This document shows positions 9,374 to 17,575 of a stretch of DNA of 64,000 nucleotides, in pieces (within the stretch, counting starts at the first letter, position 1; every line of letters starts with the position of its first letter). The stretch comes from JBCCMQ01 sp039026235 (GTDB lineage Bacteria; Pseudomonadota; Alphaproteobacteria; Rhodobacterales; Rhodobacteraceae): the NCBI GenBank assembly GCA_039026235.1, contig JBCCMQ010000010.1, positions 62,001 through 126,000 of the forward strand. The letters are read 5' to 3'. Under the pieces are notes generated by a model that saw nothing but the letters and a program-made list of their open reading frames with translations, had not been told where the DNA came from and made no database searches. Both the position numbers and the translations under genes were made by a program.

Positions 9374-9563
9374 TTTTTCACCTGCTATGATTCTAATAAA
9401 TGTGTAATTTGCACATCTATGAAGATCCTGCAAGTGTGTTGGAGATTGCTCCCACTTGGAAACGTTGTCACGGGCGGATGGAGCGCTAGCAGTGACGGGT
9501 CTTGGGTGGGTCGCTTGGGCACGTTAAACTTCGGCGAAATTGCCTCATCTTTAAGGTCCGGCC

Positions 9564-10061
9564 ATGCAACGAACGGAAACCATCCGAGACAGCGATCTGT
9601 CCCAGGTCATCGAGGCATTTTTTCAGGAATACGCCATCGCGTTTGAACACGGTGCATCCACCTATGGCGCCCCGCCGCAGGAATACAGCGACGCAGGCGC
9701 GGTGCGGGATTACGTTCGCTCCGTTTTTGAGCGCGGTTATAAGCTCGCCTTGGTGTCGGTCTATTACCCCGCCGCTAATGGCAGACTTTGGCGCAAAGAG
9801 ACGACCGTCGATCCAGCCCGTTTCAACGGCGCAAACATCCGCCACGAAGTCGCTGGATGGGGGATGATCCAGATCATCATCAGAAACGGATCCGACCCAA
9901 TGATCGAGGTCGAAATCTCGGTGAACTCGGCCAAGCGCGCTGAAAACTGGGCCAATAACATTGCCGAAATGGGACCGGCAGATGCGTGGGATTGGAAAAT
10001 CGTGGAACGGAATGCGCGACGCGCCATACGCGCGCTGCGAAAATGCGCAGTTACGGCGTGA
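9564..10061 (+). CDS. Conserved hypothetical protein
   Basis: I do not recognise this 165-residue protein. It is soluble and has no signal peptide or membrane segment. Visible pieces are an acidic helical N-terminus (DSDLSQVIEAFFQEYAIAFE), a middle strand region with IRHEVAGWGMIQIIIRNGS and an arginine-rich end (RNARRAIRALRK). The codon choice matches the neighbours, and an AAGG lies shortly before the ATG, which supports a real gene. It stands alone, divergent from creD, with 190 bases after creD's start. Confidence 0.62.
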   Translation: MQRTETIRDSDLSQVIEAFFQEYAIAFEHGASTYGAPPQEYSDAGAVRDYVRSVFERGYKLALVSVYYPAANGRLWRKETTVDPARFNGANIRHEVAGWGMIQIIIRNGSDPMIEVEISVNSAKRAENWANNIAEMGPADAWDWKIVERNARRAIRALRKCAVTA

Positions 10062-10274
10062 GCAGCCGACTTACGTTTGCGTCTCCACCATTCTCGTCTT
10101 GAACCTGACGATCACCGCTAACCCTTTCAGTCCCTTGGGTAAATCCGCGCGCTGACCAGTTTCCGTTCAGATGCCGCCCTCGGGTGGTGCCGGTCGGGCA
10201 GAGCCGCCCCAAGATCATCTGTAAGCGGAGCACAGGACCCATCAGGTGGCAACCACGTGAATGCGCAAAGGCCG
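10062..10274. other. Intergenic stretch without recognised feature
   Basis: This stretch of 213 bases separates the hypothetical gene from the convergent VPLPA-CTERM-like gene. I see no strong hairpin with a U-tract and no reading frame worth calling. Confidence 0.5.
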
Positions 10275-10970
10275 CTAGGTTGGCTGAGCCGCTGCGCCCC
10301 TTGATCGTCCCGTCCAAAAGCCAAGTCCGGCCAGCATAGCGGTTCCACCAAATGCAAAGCCAAGAGAGCCCGGAAGTGGAATCACGGCAGGGGTTCCTGA
10401 AGTCGTGACAGAGACGCCCGCCTCGATCACCGCTGAGTCCGCAATGCCGTCCATATTGCTAACGAGCGAAAGGCCACCAACATTTAACCGGGACAGGTCA
10501 GCTGTTCCGCCGTCGGAAAAATCGAACAAGATTGATTCGGCCACGATCTCTAACGTACCGCCAACGAACAGGTCCTGCGCATTCAGGATGATAACATCAA
10601 AGAAGTCGGTGTTGGTAAACGCCGCAATGCTTGCCGATCCTCCGATGTCCAATGCCTCGATAAAAAGCGTGGATGCGGCCGTCACCTGGCCTGATCCGAC
10701 CGCCATGAACGCGCCAGTCAGCGACCCGGCAGCCTCAAAAGTTCCGGTAGAGAAGTCGTTTCCAGAATTGTCCAAGACGACATTGTTGCCCGATATGTTC
10801 GTGTTGCCCCCAACGACAAGTGCGCCTGTTTGCGAGATGTCTTCGGAAGTCGAGAACGAGAAGTCACCGGGTGTCGACGTTGCGGGGAGGCTCGCCGCAT
10901 AGCCTGGTGCCGCCAGACCCATGAGAATGCTCGCAACCGCACCAAATGCCAAGAACCGCGCTTTGGCCAT
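10275..10970 (-). CDS. VPLPA-CTERM-like sorted exported protein
   Basis: The product is 231 residues from the ATG at 10970, which has AGGAG a few bases upstream. It carries a signal peptide (FLAFGAVASILMGLAAPGYA) and a low-complexity, serine/threonine/glycine-rich body of repeated beta-like segments such as GTFEAAGSLTGAFMAVGSG. The C-terminal tail has the PEP-CTERM/VPLPA-CTERM layout: AVIPLPGSLGFAFGGTAML, a hydrophobic helix, then a basic end GRSRG. Proteins with this tail are processed by an exosortase at the membrane. The function of the body is unknown. The gene lies just upstream of nothing on its strand; sdhB ends 110 bases away. Confidence 0.8.
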   Translation of the reverse strand: MAKARFLAFGAVASILMGLAAPGYAASLPATSTPGDFSFSTSEDISQTGALVVGGNTNISGNNVVLDNSGNDFSTGTFEAAGSLTGAFMAVGSGQVTAASTLFIEALDIGGSASIAAFTNTDFFDVIILNAQDLFVGGTLEIVAESILFDFSDGGTADLSRLNVGGLSLVSNMDGIADSAVIEAGVSVTTSGTPAVIPLPGSLGFAFGGTAMLAGLGFWTGRSRGAAAQPT

Positions 10971-11073
10971 CAAACGAACTCCTAACAATTAGCTCATTCA
11001 GATTGGTCACCACGGTCCGTGACAATGCTCAATCGGTCAAGGAGCGCCTTCCAAGTACTGGTTTGGAAAGACA

Positions 11074-11095
11074 GAGGCGCCTAAATTTGGCGCTC
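11074..11095 (-). terminator. Possible terminator hairpin at the end of sdhB
   Basis: Read on the minus strand, GAGCGCC and GGCGCCTC flank a 7-base loop AAATTTA that contains the sdhB stop codon. The following bases TGTCTTTCC are only moderately T-rich, so termination is plausible but not certain. Confidence 0.35.
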
Positions 11096-11860
11096 AACCA
11101 TCATCTTTTTGATCTCTGCGATGGCCTTGGCCGGGTTCAGGCCCTTGGGACAGGTCTTGGCGCAGTTCATGATCGTGTGACAGCGGTAAAGCTTGAACGG
11201 GTCTTCAAGCTCGTCAAGGCGTTCTCCCGTCGCCTCATCGCGGCTGTCGATGATCCAGCGATAGGCATGCAGCAGTGCGGCGGGTCCCAGATAACGGTCA
11301 CCGTTCCACCAGTAGCTGGGACAAGAGGTCGAGCAGGACGCGCACATCACGCATTCATAAAGACCATCAAGCTTCTTGCGGTCTTCGATGGATTGCTTCC
11401 ATTCCTTCTCCGGTCGCCGCGTCTTGGTCTCGAGCCAGGGCATGATCGACGCGTGCTGGGCGTAGAAGTGCGTCAGGTCCGGAATCAGGTCCTTCACAAC
11501 CGGCATGTGGGGAAGCGGGTAAATCTTGACGTGTCCCCTGATCTCGTCGAGCCCGTAGATGCATGCCAGGGTGTTGATCCCGTCGATGTTCATCGCGCAA
11601 GATCCACAGATGCCTTCCCGGCATGACCGGCGGAAAGTCAGCGTCGGATCGATCTCGTTCTTGATCTTGATCAGTGCATCCAGGACCATCGGACCGCATT
11701 TGTCCATGTCCAGGAAATACGTGTCGACCTGCGGGTTCTTTCCGTCATCCGGGTTCCAGCGATAGATCTGGAATTTACGGATATTGGTCGCACCCTCTGG
11801 CGTGGGCCAGGTCTTGCCGGTCTTTATGCGGCTGTTCTTTGGCAGGGTGAGCTGTACCAC
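11081..11860 (-). CDS. sdhB: Succinate dehydrogenase iron-sulfur subunit
   Basis: SdhB (259 residues) carries electrons from the SdhA flavin to ubiquinone in complex II. The [2Fe-2S] ligands are C80, C85, C88 and C100 around SCREGICGSCAMNIDG. The [4Fe-4S] and [3Fe-4S] ligands are C170, C173, C176, C180, C227, C233 and C237 in ECVMCASCSTSCPSYWW and CHTIMNCAKTCPKG. The length is normal for alphaproteobacteria. It is the last gene of the sdhC-sdhD-sdhA-lipoprotein-lipoprotein-sdhB transcription unit, 12 bases after the preceding stop. Confidence 0.98.
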   Translation of the reverse strand: MVQLTLPKNSRIKTGKTWPTPEGATNIRKFQIYRWNPDDGKNPQVDTYFLDMDKCGPMVLDALIKIKNEIDPTLTFRRSCREGICGSCAMNIDGINTLACIYGLDEIRGHVKIYPLPHMPVVKDLIPDLTHFYAQHASIMPWLETKTRRPEKEWKQSIEDRKKLDGLYECVMCASCSTSCPSYWWNGDRYLGPAALLHAYRWIIDSRDEATGERLDELEDPFKLYRCHTIMNCAKTCPKGLNPAKAIAEIKKMMVERQI

Positions 11861-11872
11861 TGGCTGGTCTCC

Positions 11873-12214
11873 CTAGCTGATGGATGCCAAGATTTGTGGC
11901 ACGACAACTGGCCCTGCATCTTCGATAAAGCAATTGATGGTGCCTTCGCGCAGGGCGATTTGGATCACCAGTTCGACGGTTTCCGTCGATGGCTGGCCAC
12001 TGAGCGCATCAGAGCCTATCTGGATGATTTCGGACCCGCTGGAGTTGTCGATGATGCAATCGGTAACCGGTTCGACCGGAGCGCCGGGGATTTCCTGCTG
12101 GACCACCCGATTAACCACGCCCTTGGCCGTTTCGCGCGTGACCTCGGTGCCGATCGCCGTATCGCAGGCCGAAAGCGCGACCAGCGGCAGGATCAAGAAG
12201 CAATTTCGCAGCAT
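11873..12214 (-). CDS. Small putative lipoprotein between sdhA and sdhB (second)
   Basis: The product is 113 residues with a lipoprotein signal: a hydrophobic stretch and lipobox LSAC, with the lipidated cysteine at about residue 17. The mature part holds two further cysteines (DCIIDNS and NCFIEDAG), possibly a disulfide. It belongs to no family I recognise. The start at 12214 overlaps the stop of the upstream lipoprotein as TGATG, which implies translational coupling. A longer in-frame opening to 12550 runs antisense to no better signal and was rejected. Its position inside the sdh operon suggests a link to complex II or to the envelope under the same regulation; that is inference. Confidence 0.75.
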   Translation of the reverse strand: MLRNCFLILPLVALSACDTAIGTEVTRETAKGVVNRVVQQEIPGAPVEPVTDCIIDNSSGSEIIQIGSDALSGQPSTETVELVIQIALREGTINCFIEDAGPVVVPQILASIS

Positions 12215-12489
12215 CAGAGATCTCCTTCCAGCGACGAGGCAACGGTCGATCCATCGGCCAGAAATTCGCGCGCACGCGCCTGTTGCTCCGGCGTCAGGCT
12301 GTCGTAAAGTGCCTGTTCTTCTGCGGTCAGCGGAACACCCGGCGGCGCACCCTGTTCGAACGACTGTGTCACATCCTCGCTCTGGCTGCCGCCGGAAGGC
12401 CCGCCAAGCGTATCGAAGCCGATGCCCCGCTCGGGCGCACAGGCGGCCAAGGACAGACACCCCGCGAGCAAAGCGAAAATTCTGACCAT
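12214..12489 (-). CDS. Small putative lipoprotein between sdhA and sdhB (first)
   Basis: The product is 91 residues with signal MVRIFALLAGCLSLAAC and lipobox LAAC (cysteine at about residue 17). The mature part is short, acidic and helical (LTAEEQALYDSLTPEQQARA). Start and stop both sit in TGATG overlaps, with sdhA upstream and the second lipoprotein downstream, so it can only be translated as part of the sdh operon. I cannot assign a function. Outer- or inner-membrane anchoring is expected, because residue 2 after the cysteine is alanine (no retention aspartate). Confidence 0.78.
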   Translation of the reverse strand: MVRIFALLAGCLSLAACAPERGIGFDTLGGPSGGSQSEDVTQSFEQGAPPGVPLTAEEQALYDSLTPEQQARAREFLADGSTVASSLEGDL

Positions 12490-14294
12490 CAGTAAACCCG
12501 TGCTTTCGGCGCGATCTTCTTAAGATCGATGCCGCCTTCGTTGTGGCCAAGAAGCGGGTTCAGGTGCACCGGACGATAGTCAAGCTTCACGCCGCCATTG
12601 ACCCAGGAAAGCGAGTGCTTGCGCCAAACTTCATCGTCTCGGTCGGGATAGTCCTCATGCGCATGGGCGCCCCGGCTTTCCTTACGCGCCTCTGCCGAGA
12701 ACACCGTCGCCAGCGCGTTGGGCAGAAGATTGGTCAGCTCAAGCGTCTCCATCAGGTCGGAATTCCAAACCATGGACCTGTCGGTGACCGACACGTCATC
12801 GAATTTTGCCGCCACATCCGTCATGCGCCGGCACCCCTGACCCAGCGTCTCGTCCGTGCGGAAGACGGCGGCATCTTCCTGCATGGTCTTTTGCATCTCA
12901 AGACGCAGTTCCGCGGTACCGACCTCTCCCTTGGCATGGCGGATTGAATCGAACCGGTCCAGCGCCCGGGCGATGCTTGCCTGGTTCAGTTTGGGATTGG
13001 GTCCCTCGGCATCGACCACTTCGCCCGCCTTAATGGCTGCCGCGCGTCCAAAGACCACCAGATCGATCAGGCTGTTTGATCCAAGCCGGTTCGCGCCATG
13101 GACGCTGGCACAACCCGCTTCGCCCACGGCCATCAGGCCAGGTGAAATTCGGTCCGGATCGTCAGCCGTAGGGTTCAGCACTTCGCCCCAATAGTTGGTC
13201 GGAATGCCGCCCATGTTGTAGTGCACGGTGGGCAAAACAGGGATCGGTTCCTTGGTCAGATCAACGCCAGCAAAGATCCGGGCGCTTTCGGATATACCGG
13301 GTAACCGTTCTGCCAGTGTCTCGGGCGGCAGGTGGTTCAGGTGCAGATGGATGTGATCCTTGCCCGCGCCCACGCCGCGACCTTCACGGATCTCGATCGT
13401 CATGCAGCGGCTGACCACGTCGCGGCTGGCCAGATCCTTGTAGGTCGGCGCATAGCGTTCCATGAAACGCTCGCCTTCAGAGTTGGTCAGATAGCCGCCT
13501 TCGCCCCGCGCGCCTTCGGTGATCAGGCAGCCCGAGCCGTAGATGCCCGTGGGGTGAAACTGCACAAACTCCATGTCCTGCAACGGCAGGCCCGCCCGGG
13601 CGACCATACCGCCGCCGTCGCCGGTGCAGGTATGGGCAGAGGTCGCAGAGAAATACGCACGCCCGTATCCACCCGTCGCGAGCACGGTCATCTTGGCGTT
13701 GAAGATATGGATCGTGCCGTCGTCCAGCTTCCAGCAGACAACGCCCTGACACACCCCATCCTCGGACATGATCAGGTCGATGACGAAGTATTCAATGAAG
13801 AACTCGGCATCGTTCTTCAGCGACTGGCCGTACAGCGTATGCAGGATCGCGTGGCCGGTCCGGTCAGCCGCAGCGCAGGTTCGCTGCACCGGGGGCCCTT
13901 CGCCAAACTGCGTGGTGTGGCCGCCAAACGGGCGCTGATAGATCTTGCCGTCTTCCGTCCGGCTGAACGGGACGCCGTAGTGTTCAAGCTCATAGACCGC
14001 TTTGGGCGCTTCGCGCGCCAGGTATTCCATCGCATCGGTGTCGCCCAGCCAGTCGGATCCCTTGACCGTGTCGTACATATGCCACTGCCAGTTGTCGGGG
14101 CCCATGTTGCTAAGCGAGGCGGCAATGCCACCCTGGGCCGCCACGGTGTGGGACCTTGTTGGAAAGACCTTCGAGATGCAGGCCGTCTTCAGGCCCTGTT
14201 CTGCCATCCCCAAGGTTGCGCGCAATCCGGCCCCACCGGCGCCTACGACGACAACGTCGTAGGTGTGGGTCTCGTATTCGTATGCAGCTGCCAT
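12489..14294 (-). CDS. sdhA: Succinate dehydrogenase flavoprotein subunit
   Basis: SdhA (601 residues) oxidises succinate to fumarate using covalently bound FAD. The dinucleotide site is VVVGAGGAGLRATLGMAEQG, and the flavinylated histidine is H49 in RSHTVAAQGG. The substrate region includes TVHYNMGGIPTNYWGEV, and the capping end has RKESRGAHAHEDYPDRDDE. The length is as expected. The stop overlaps the start of a small lipoprotein gene (TGATG), which is not part of the classical four-gene sdh operon. Confidence 0.98.
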   Translation of the reverse strand: MAAAYEYETHTYDVVVVGAGGAGLRATLGMAEQGLKTACISKVFPTRSHTVAAQGGIAASLSNMGPDNWQWHMYDTVKGSDWLGDTDAMEYLAREAPKAVYELEHYGVPFSRTEDGKIYQRPFGGHTTQFGEGPPVQRTCAAADRTGHAILHTLYGQSLKNDAEFFIEYFVIDLIMSEDGVCQGVVCWKLDDGTIHIFNAKMTVLATGGYGRAYFSATSAHTCTGDGGGMVARAGLPLQDMEFVQFHPTGIYGSGCLITEGARGEGGYLTNSEGERFMERYAPTYKDLASRDVVSRCMTIEIREGRGVGAGKDHIHLHLNHLPPETLAERLPGISESARIFAGVDLTKEPIPVLPTVHYNMGGIPTNYWGEVLNPTADDPDRISPGLMAVGEAGCASVHGANRLGSNSLIDLVVFGRAAAIKAGEVVDAEGPNPKLNQASIARALDRFDSIRHAKGEVGTAELRLEMQKTMQEDAAVFRTDETLGQGCRRMTDVAAKFDDVSVTDRSMVWNSDLMETLELTNLLPNALATVFSAEARKESRGAHAHEDYPDRDDEVWRKHSLSWVNGGVKLDYRPVHLNPLLGHNEGGIDLKKIAPKARVY

Positions 14295-14313
14295 GGATGT
14301 TCTCCGACTGGAA

Positions 14314-14685
14314 TTAAAGCGCTATGCGGGCAACGGCAAAAACACCGACAGCCGCCGCAACATAACAAAGTAGCGTCATTGCGATGATCAGCACCTCGCG
14401 CATCAACCCATGTACGTAGTCCTCTAACAGGACGCGCACACCGTTTTTGAAATGCATGAAGCTGACCGCGATCGTCAGCGCCGTGACAATGGCCGGATAG
14501 GGTCGTGAGAAATGCGCCAAGACCTCTTCGTGGCTGCCGCCAAGGGCGCGGCCGAAAGTTAGCACAAAAAGCGGTATCAGCAGAAGAAGCCCAACGGAGG
14601 ATACCGTCATGGCCCAATGCGCCTCGGTGCCCGTGCGGGCAGCCCCCAGGCCCATTACGCGTTTTCGGTCGGTGACAAATGCCAT
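14314..14685 (-). CDS. sdhD: Succinate dehydrogenase membrane anchor subunit
   Basis: SdhD (123 residues) has three hydrophobic segments and, with SdhC, anchors complex II and forms the quinone and haem b site. The N-terminus reads VMGLGAARTGTEAHWAM, a form common in this order, and the segment MHFKNGVRVLLEDYVHG holds conserved histidine and aspartate-tyrosine residues. It follows sdhC by 10 bases and precedes sdhA by 19 bases. Confidence 0.95.
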   Translation of the reverse strand: MAFVTDRKRVMGLGAARTGTEAHWAMTVSSVGLLLLIPLFVLTFGRALGGSHEEVLAHFSRPYPAIVTALTIAVSFMHFKNGVRVLLEDYVHGLMREVLIIAMTLLCYVAAAVGVFAVARIAL

Positions 14686-14695
14686 GTTACCTGCC

Positions 14696-15079
14696 TTAGA
14701 TCACGATTAGAGTGAGAAACGTTAAAACAAAAGATCCAGCGATAACAGCAAGACCCATCTTCTCGGCCGTGGGTACGTCCAGACCGATGGCCTGGTCCCA
14801 GATCAGGTGCCGCACGCCCGCCAGAGCGTGGTACCAAAGAGCCCATAGCGAAAGAACCATGATGAGATCGCCCAGGAACGACCGCATTACCGCGTCGGCA
14901 AAGGCGAAATGACCGGGGCTAGTCGCAGCAGCCAGCAGCCACCAGACAATCATCAGGCCGGCGAGCAACAGCGCATTGCCGGTGATCCGGGTGAAGATTG
15001 AGGTCATCGATGTCAACTGCGGCCGGTAAATCGTGAGATGCGGCGACAAGGGGCGGTTCCCTCGATTGACATCTGCCAT
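14696..15079 (-). CDS. sdhC: Succinate dehydrogenase cytochrome b556 subunit
   Basis: SdhC (127 residues) starts with RPLSPHLTIYRPQLTSMTSI, the classic SdhC signature, and has three membrane helices. The likely haem-ligand histidine is in WYHALAGVRHLIWD. It is the first gene of the sdh operon. Upstream, at 127-154 bases from the ATG, lie two GTGATCAC palindromes 20 bp apart (see the regulatory entry). Confidence 0.97.
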   Translation of the reverse strand: MADVNRGNRPLSPHLTIYRPQLTSMTSIFTRITGNALLLAGLMIVWWLLAAATSPGHFAFADAVMRSFLGDLIMVLSLWALWYHALAGVRHLIWDQAIGLDVPTAEKMGLAVIAGSFVLTFLTLIVI

Positions 15080-15204
15080 ACCGTCTCCTTTCGCTGCGTC
15101 TGCACGGTCTAGCGCCGGTTTTGGACGATTTCGAGACGCATGTCACGCCCGCGCCTGCCATAACAGCGCGGTTATTTGGCGCAATTTGCTTACTATGAAG
15201 TTTA

Positions 15205-15234
15205 TGTGATCACAGGAAAAATTTTGTGATCACG
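15205..15234 (-). promoter_or_regulatory. Paired GTGATCAC operators upstream of sdhC
   Basis: Two copies of GTGATCAC (15206-15213 and 15226-15233) are spaced exactly 20 bp, about two helical turns. The distal copy overlaps the stop codon of the DUF1194 gene. The core GT-N4-AC fits operators of GntR/FCD regulators. The same pair with the same spacing occurs upstream of sucC, and one copy sits at the start of the GntR gene at 36153, so that protein is the best candidate binder (inference). Confidence 0.75.
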
Positions 15235-15931
15235 GATTTTGATCTATTCCCGCGATTTGTTTGGTCACTTCACGAAGCAGCTTGGCACGGATCGCGCGCG
15301 GGTAATCCTCGAACCCGGCGGCTGTCATGACAAAGGCCCCTTCACCGCGGATCACGTTCTCAAAGTAGTATCCAGTCAGGTCGGCATCATCGCCCTCGAT
15401 GGCCAGACCGTTGACAACAATACCCGCTGCTGCGAGCGCAGCATGGGTCGAACGCGGCTCGTCGCCTTCGTTCGAAATGCCATCGCCCGAGACATCAATG
15501 ACCCTGCGCAGGCAGGGTGGCGCATCGGCAAAGGCCGCCGCAGAGAACTTCAGCGCCTCGCCGATGGCGGTTGAGAAATTCCGCCACCGGCGCGAGACAT
15601 CATCAACCGCCAACGCGAGTGCCTCGACCTCTTCGAAAGTCCGGGTCCGGTGCCAGTCGAGCGATCTTGCCTGTCGCGAAGCGCCGGTCCATTGCACCAC
15701 TGCGACGGCCGCTTCGGCCCGGACCAGGGCTTCGGACACCAGCCCGTCCCGCAAAGCCTCGCCGATGCCCCGCATCTGGATTTCAAACTCGCGAGGATCC
15801 ACTGAACCGGACACGTCGACGGCGAGAACCAGGGCAAGCTCACAGGCCGCAAGGCGCGTTGCCACGCAAGCCGCCACCAGTGTCCCGGCAAGCCGTATCC
15901 ACATGCGGCGAAAGAGATCCGTTACAGCCAT
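15230..15931 (-). CDS. DUF1194 (von Willebrand factor A-like) exported protein
   Basis: The product is 233 residues with an N-terminal signal segment (WIRLAGTLVAACVATRLAAC), then a VWA-like domain. The metal-ion-dependent adhesion motif is DVSGSVD, with the matching downstream IDVSGDGISNEGD. This is the DUF1194 family, common in Rhodobacterales, with unknown function. The family usually contacts a partner through a bound divalent cation. It ends 150 bases before sdhC on the same strand, and the sdh operator pair overlaps its stop codon. Confidence 0.87.
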   Translation of the reverse strand: MAVTDLFRRMWIRLAGTLVAACVATRLAACELALVLAVDVSGSVDPREFEIQMRGIGEALRDGLVSEALVRAEAAVAVVQWTGASRQARSLDWHRTRTFEEVEALALAVDDVSRRWRNFSTAIGEALKFSAAAFADAPPCLRRVIDVSGDGISNEGDEPRSTHAALAAAGIVVNGLAIEGDDADLTGYYFENVIRGEGAFVMTAAGFEDYPRAIRAKLLREVTKQIAGIDQNP

Positions 15932-16008
15932 TCTGGCGGTGATTAGTACACTGTAGGCGGGGCGATGGAAGCGGCCCGCACGACTGGCAAATTAGTCCCG
16001 TGGCCCGA

Positions 16009-17034
16009 CTAACGTTTCATCAGCGCCCAATAATCAAAATCCAAGAGCACTTCGGGAAGGTAACGGCCGTCTGCGCCCCTCAGCAGAAACGGCTCTCCCT
16101 TGGTAGCCACCAGCCGAAGCCTGATGGCGCCGACGCCCGGGACAGAAGTTTCGGCCTTGTCGAGCACTTCGGACCAGGCCCGCAGGGTATCCCCGGCAAA
16201 GGCCGGGTTGGCATGGGTGCCCCCGTTAATCGCCACCATCATCTGGACATTCGCAAGCCCGTTGAAACTGAGCGCATGGGCAAGGCTGATGATATGGCCA
16301 CCGTAAATCAGGCGTCGCCCGTCGGGCCGTGCAGTGGCGTCGAAATGCACCTTGGCAGTGTTTTGCCAAAGCCGCGTAGCCATCATGTGTTCGGCGTCTT
16401 CCAGGGTCACGCCGTCCACGTGGTCGATGGTCTCGCCGATACTGTAGTCGGCCCAGAGATGTGGCTCGCCCGCAAGTGTGGTGTCGTAGCCGTCAAAGGA
16501 CAGGTCTTCGGGCACGACCAGGGCTTCGGCCGGGACCGACCCGGCCAACTGTGGGACATTTGTCTCACCCGTTTTGGTGTCAGGAGCGCGCTTGTGCACC
16601 ATCACCCAGCGCACGTAGTCCAGCACCACCGCGCCGCCCGACAACCCGCGGGTGCGCACCCAGACAATGCCACTTTTGCCGCTTGAGTTTTCCTTAAGCC
16701 CGATAACCTCACTCATGGCGCGCAGGGTCTCGCCGGGATAGACCGGCCGCAGAAACCGGCCCTGCGCGTAGCCGAGGTTCGCCACAGCGTTCAAAGAAAC
16801 ATCCGGGACCGTTTTGCCAAACACAGTGTGAAAGACGATCAGCGGATCCAGCGGTGCCTGGGGCAGGCCCAGGCTGCGCGCGAAACTGTCCGAAGAGGTC
16901 ACGGCGTGGCGCGCCGGGTAGAGCGCGTGGTAAAGGGCCCGCTCACCCCCAGACAACGTCCGGGGCACCGCATGCACCAGTGTTTCGCCCATCCGGTAGT
17001 CTTCGAAAAAGCGGCCAGCATTGGTCTTGCTCAT
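16009..17034 (-). CDS. mch: Mesaconyl-CoA hydratase (tandem MaoC domain protein)
   Basis: The 341-residue protein has two MaoC-like hot-dog halves, the first around GRFFEDYRMGETLVHAVPRT and the second around WADYSIGETIDHVDGVTLE. It matches the mesaconyl-C1-CoA hydratase of the ethylmalonyl-CoA pathway, which interconverts mesaconyl-CoA and beta-methylmalyl-CoA during acetate assimilation. The location between sdh and the malyl-CoA thioesterase is the R. sphaeroides arrangement. The PAAR-like gene ends 13 bases upstream. The other pathway genes (ccr, ecm, mcd, mcl1) are not in this window. Confidence 0.88.
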   Translation of the reverse strand: MSKTNAGRFFEDYRMGETLVHAVPRTLSGGERALYHALYPARHAVTSSDSFARSLGLPQAPLDPLIVFHTVFGKTVPDVSLNAVANLGYAQGRFLRPVYPGETLRAMSEVIGLKENSSGKSGIVWVRTRGLSGGAVVLDYVRWVMVHKRAPDTKTGETNVPQLAGSVPAEALVVPEDLSFDGYDTTLAGEPHLWADYSIGETIDHVDGVTLEDAEHMMATRLWQNTAKVHFDATARPDGRRLIYGGHIISLAHALSFNGLANVQMMVAINGGTHANPAFAGDTLRAWSEVLDKAETSVPGVGAIRLRLVATKGEPFLLRGADGRYLPEVLLDFDYWALMKR

Positions 17035-17047
17035 GGCCGATGGGCGC

Positions 17048-17479
17048 CTAGCCCATATCCATGACAGTCATGTTCGTCGTCATGAATTGTCCCTGGCCCA
17101 TGAACATTGGCACGGCGTCGGGCACCGGCCCCGTGGGCGTGGGCATCTGTGCCGGAACCATGACCTGAAACTTCGCTGTAAAGAATGTGCCCTTTACGAT
17201 CACCGGTTTGCCACCGATCGTGGTCTTCTTCGAGGTCTGATCCGGACCAAGGGCCTGGATCATCAAAGTTCCGACCCCGGGTATCGCGTAGGCCGCGTTT
17301 ATGTAGGCACAGCCAGGCACTATGCAGAGTTTTTCGTCCCCTTGCACACATGTTGGTGGGCCGTTGGTCATGGTCGTGGCGCCCGTACCGCTCATAACAC
17401 CCGGAATGACCGTGACCAGCGCACTGCCGAATGCGGGCAGGAAAATTGCCTGATCTCCGGTTCTGATGATGTTGTCCAT
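17048..17479 (-). CDS. PAAR-like / DUF4150-type glycine-rich protein
   Basis: The product is 143 residues, unusually rich in G, P, T and M and with few charged residues. The arrangement VIPGVMSGTGATTMTNGPPT followed by TTIGGKPVIVKGTFF is reminiscent of PAAR-like and DUF4150 domains, which form the sharpened tip of type VI or related injection spikes. No type VI genes are nearby. It lies between nnrU and mch on the same strand, 13 bases before mch. The assignment is tentative; a self-assembling beta protein of other function is possible. Confidence 0.6.
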   Translation of the reverse strand: MDNIIRTGDQAIFLPAFGSALVTVIPGVMSGTGATTMTNGPPTCVQGDEKLCIVPGCAYINAAYAIPGVGTLMIQALGPDQTSKKTTIGGKPVIVKGTFFTAKFQVMVPAQMPTPTGPVPDAVPMFMGQGQFMTTNMTVMDMG

Positions 17480-17575
17480 GGGCTCTGCGGCTCTTGGTTT
17501 TGATATCGCTGTAGCTTAGCACGCCGTTACGCCCCCACAACAGTCGCGCTGCATTCTGCCAGCCGAGTGGTGCAG

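Noticed and set aside
13332..14387. Plus-strand frame of 351 codons
   Set aside because: It is antisense to sdhA, has no ribosome site and shows no family motif.
15205..15234. CRP/FNR sites for the GTGATCAC repeats
   Set aside because: CRP needs TGTGA-N6-TCACA and FNR needs TTGAT-N4-ATCAA. Here the half-sites abut with no spacer, so a GntR-type operator fits better.
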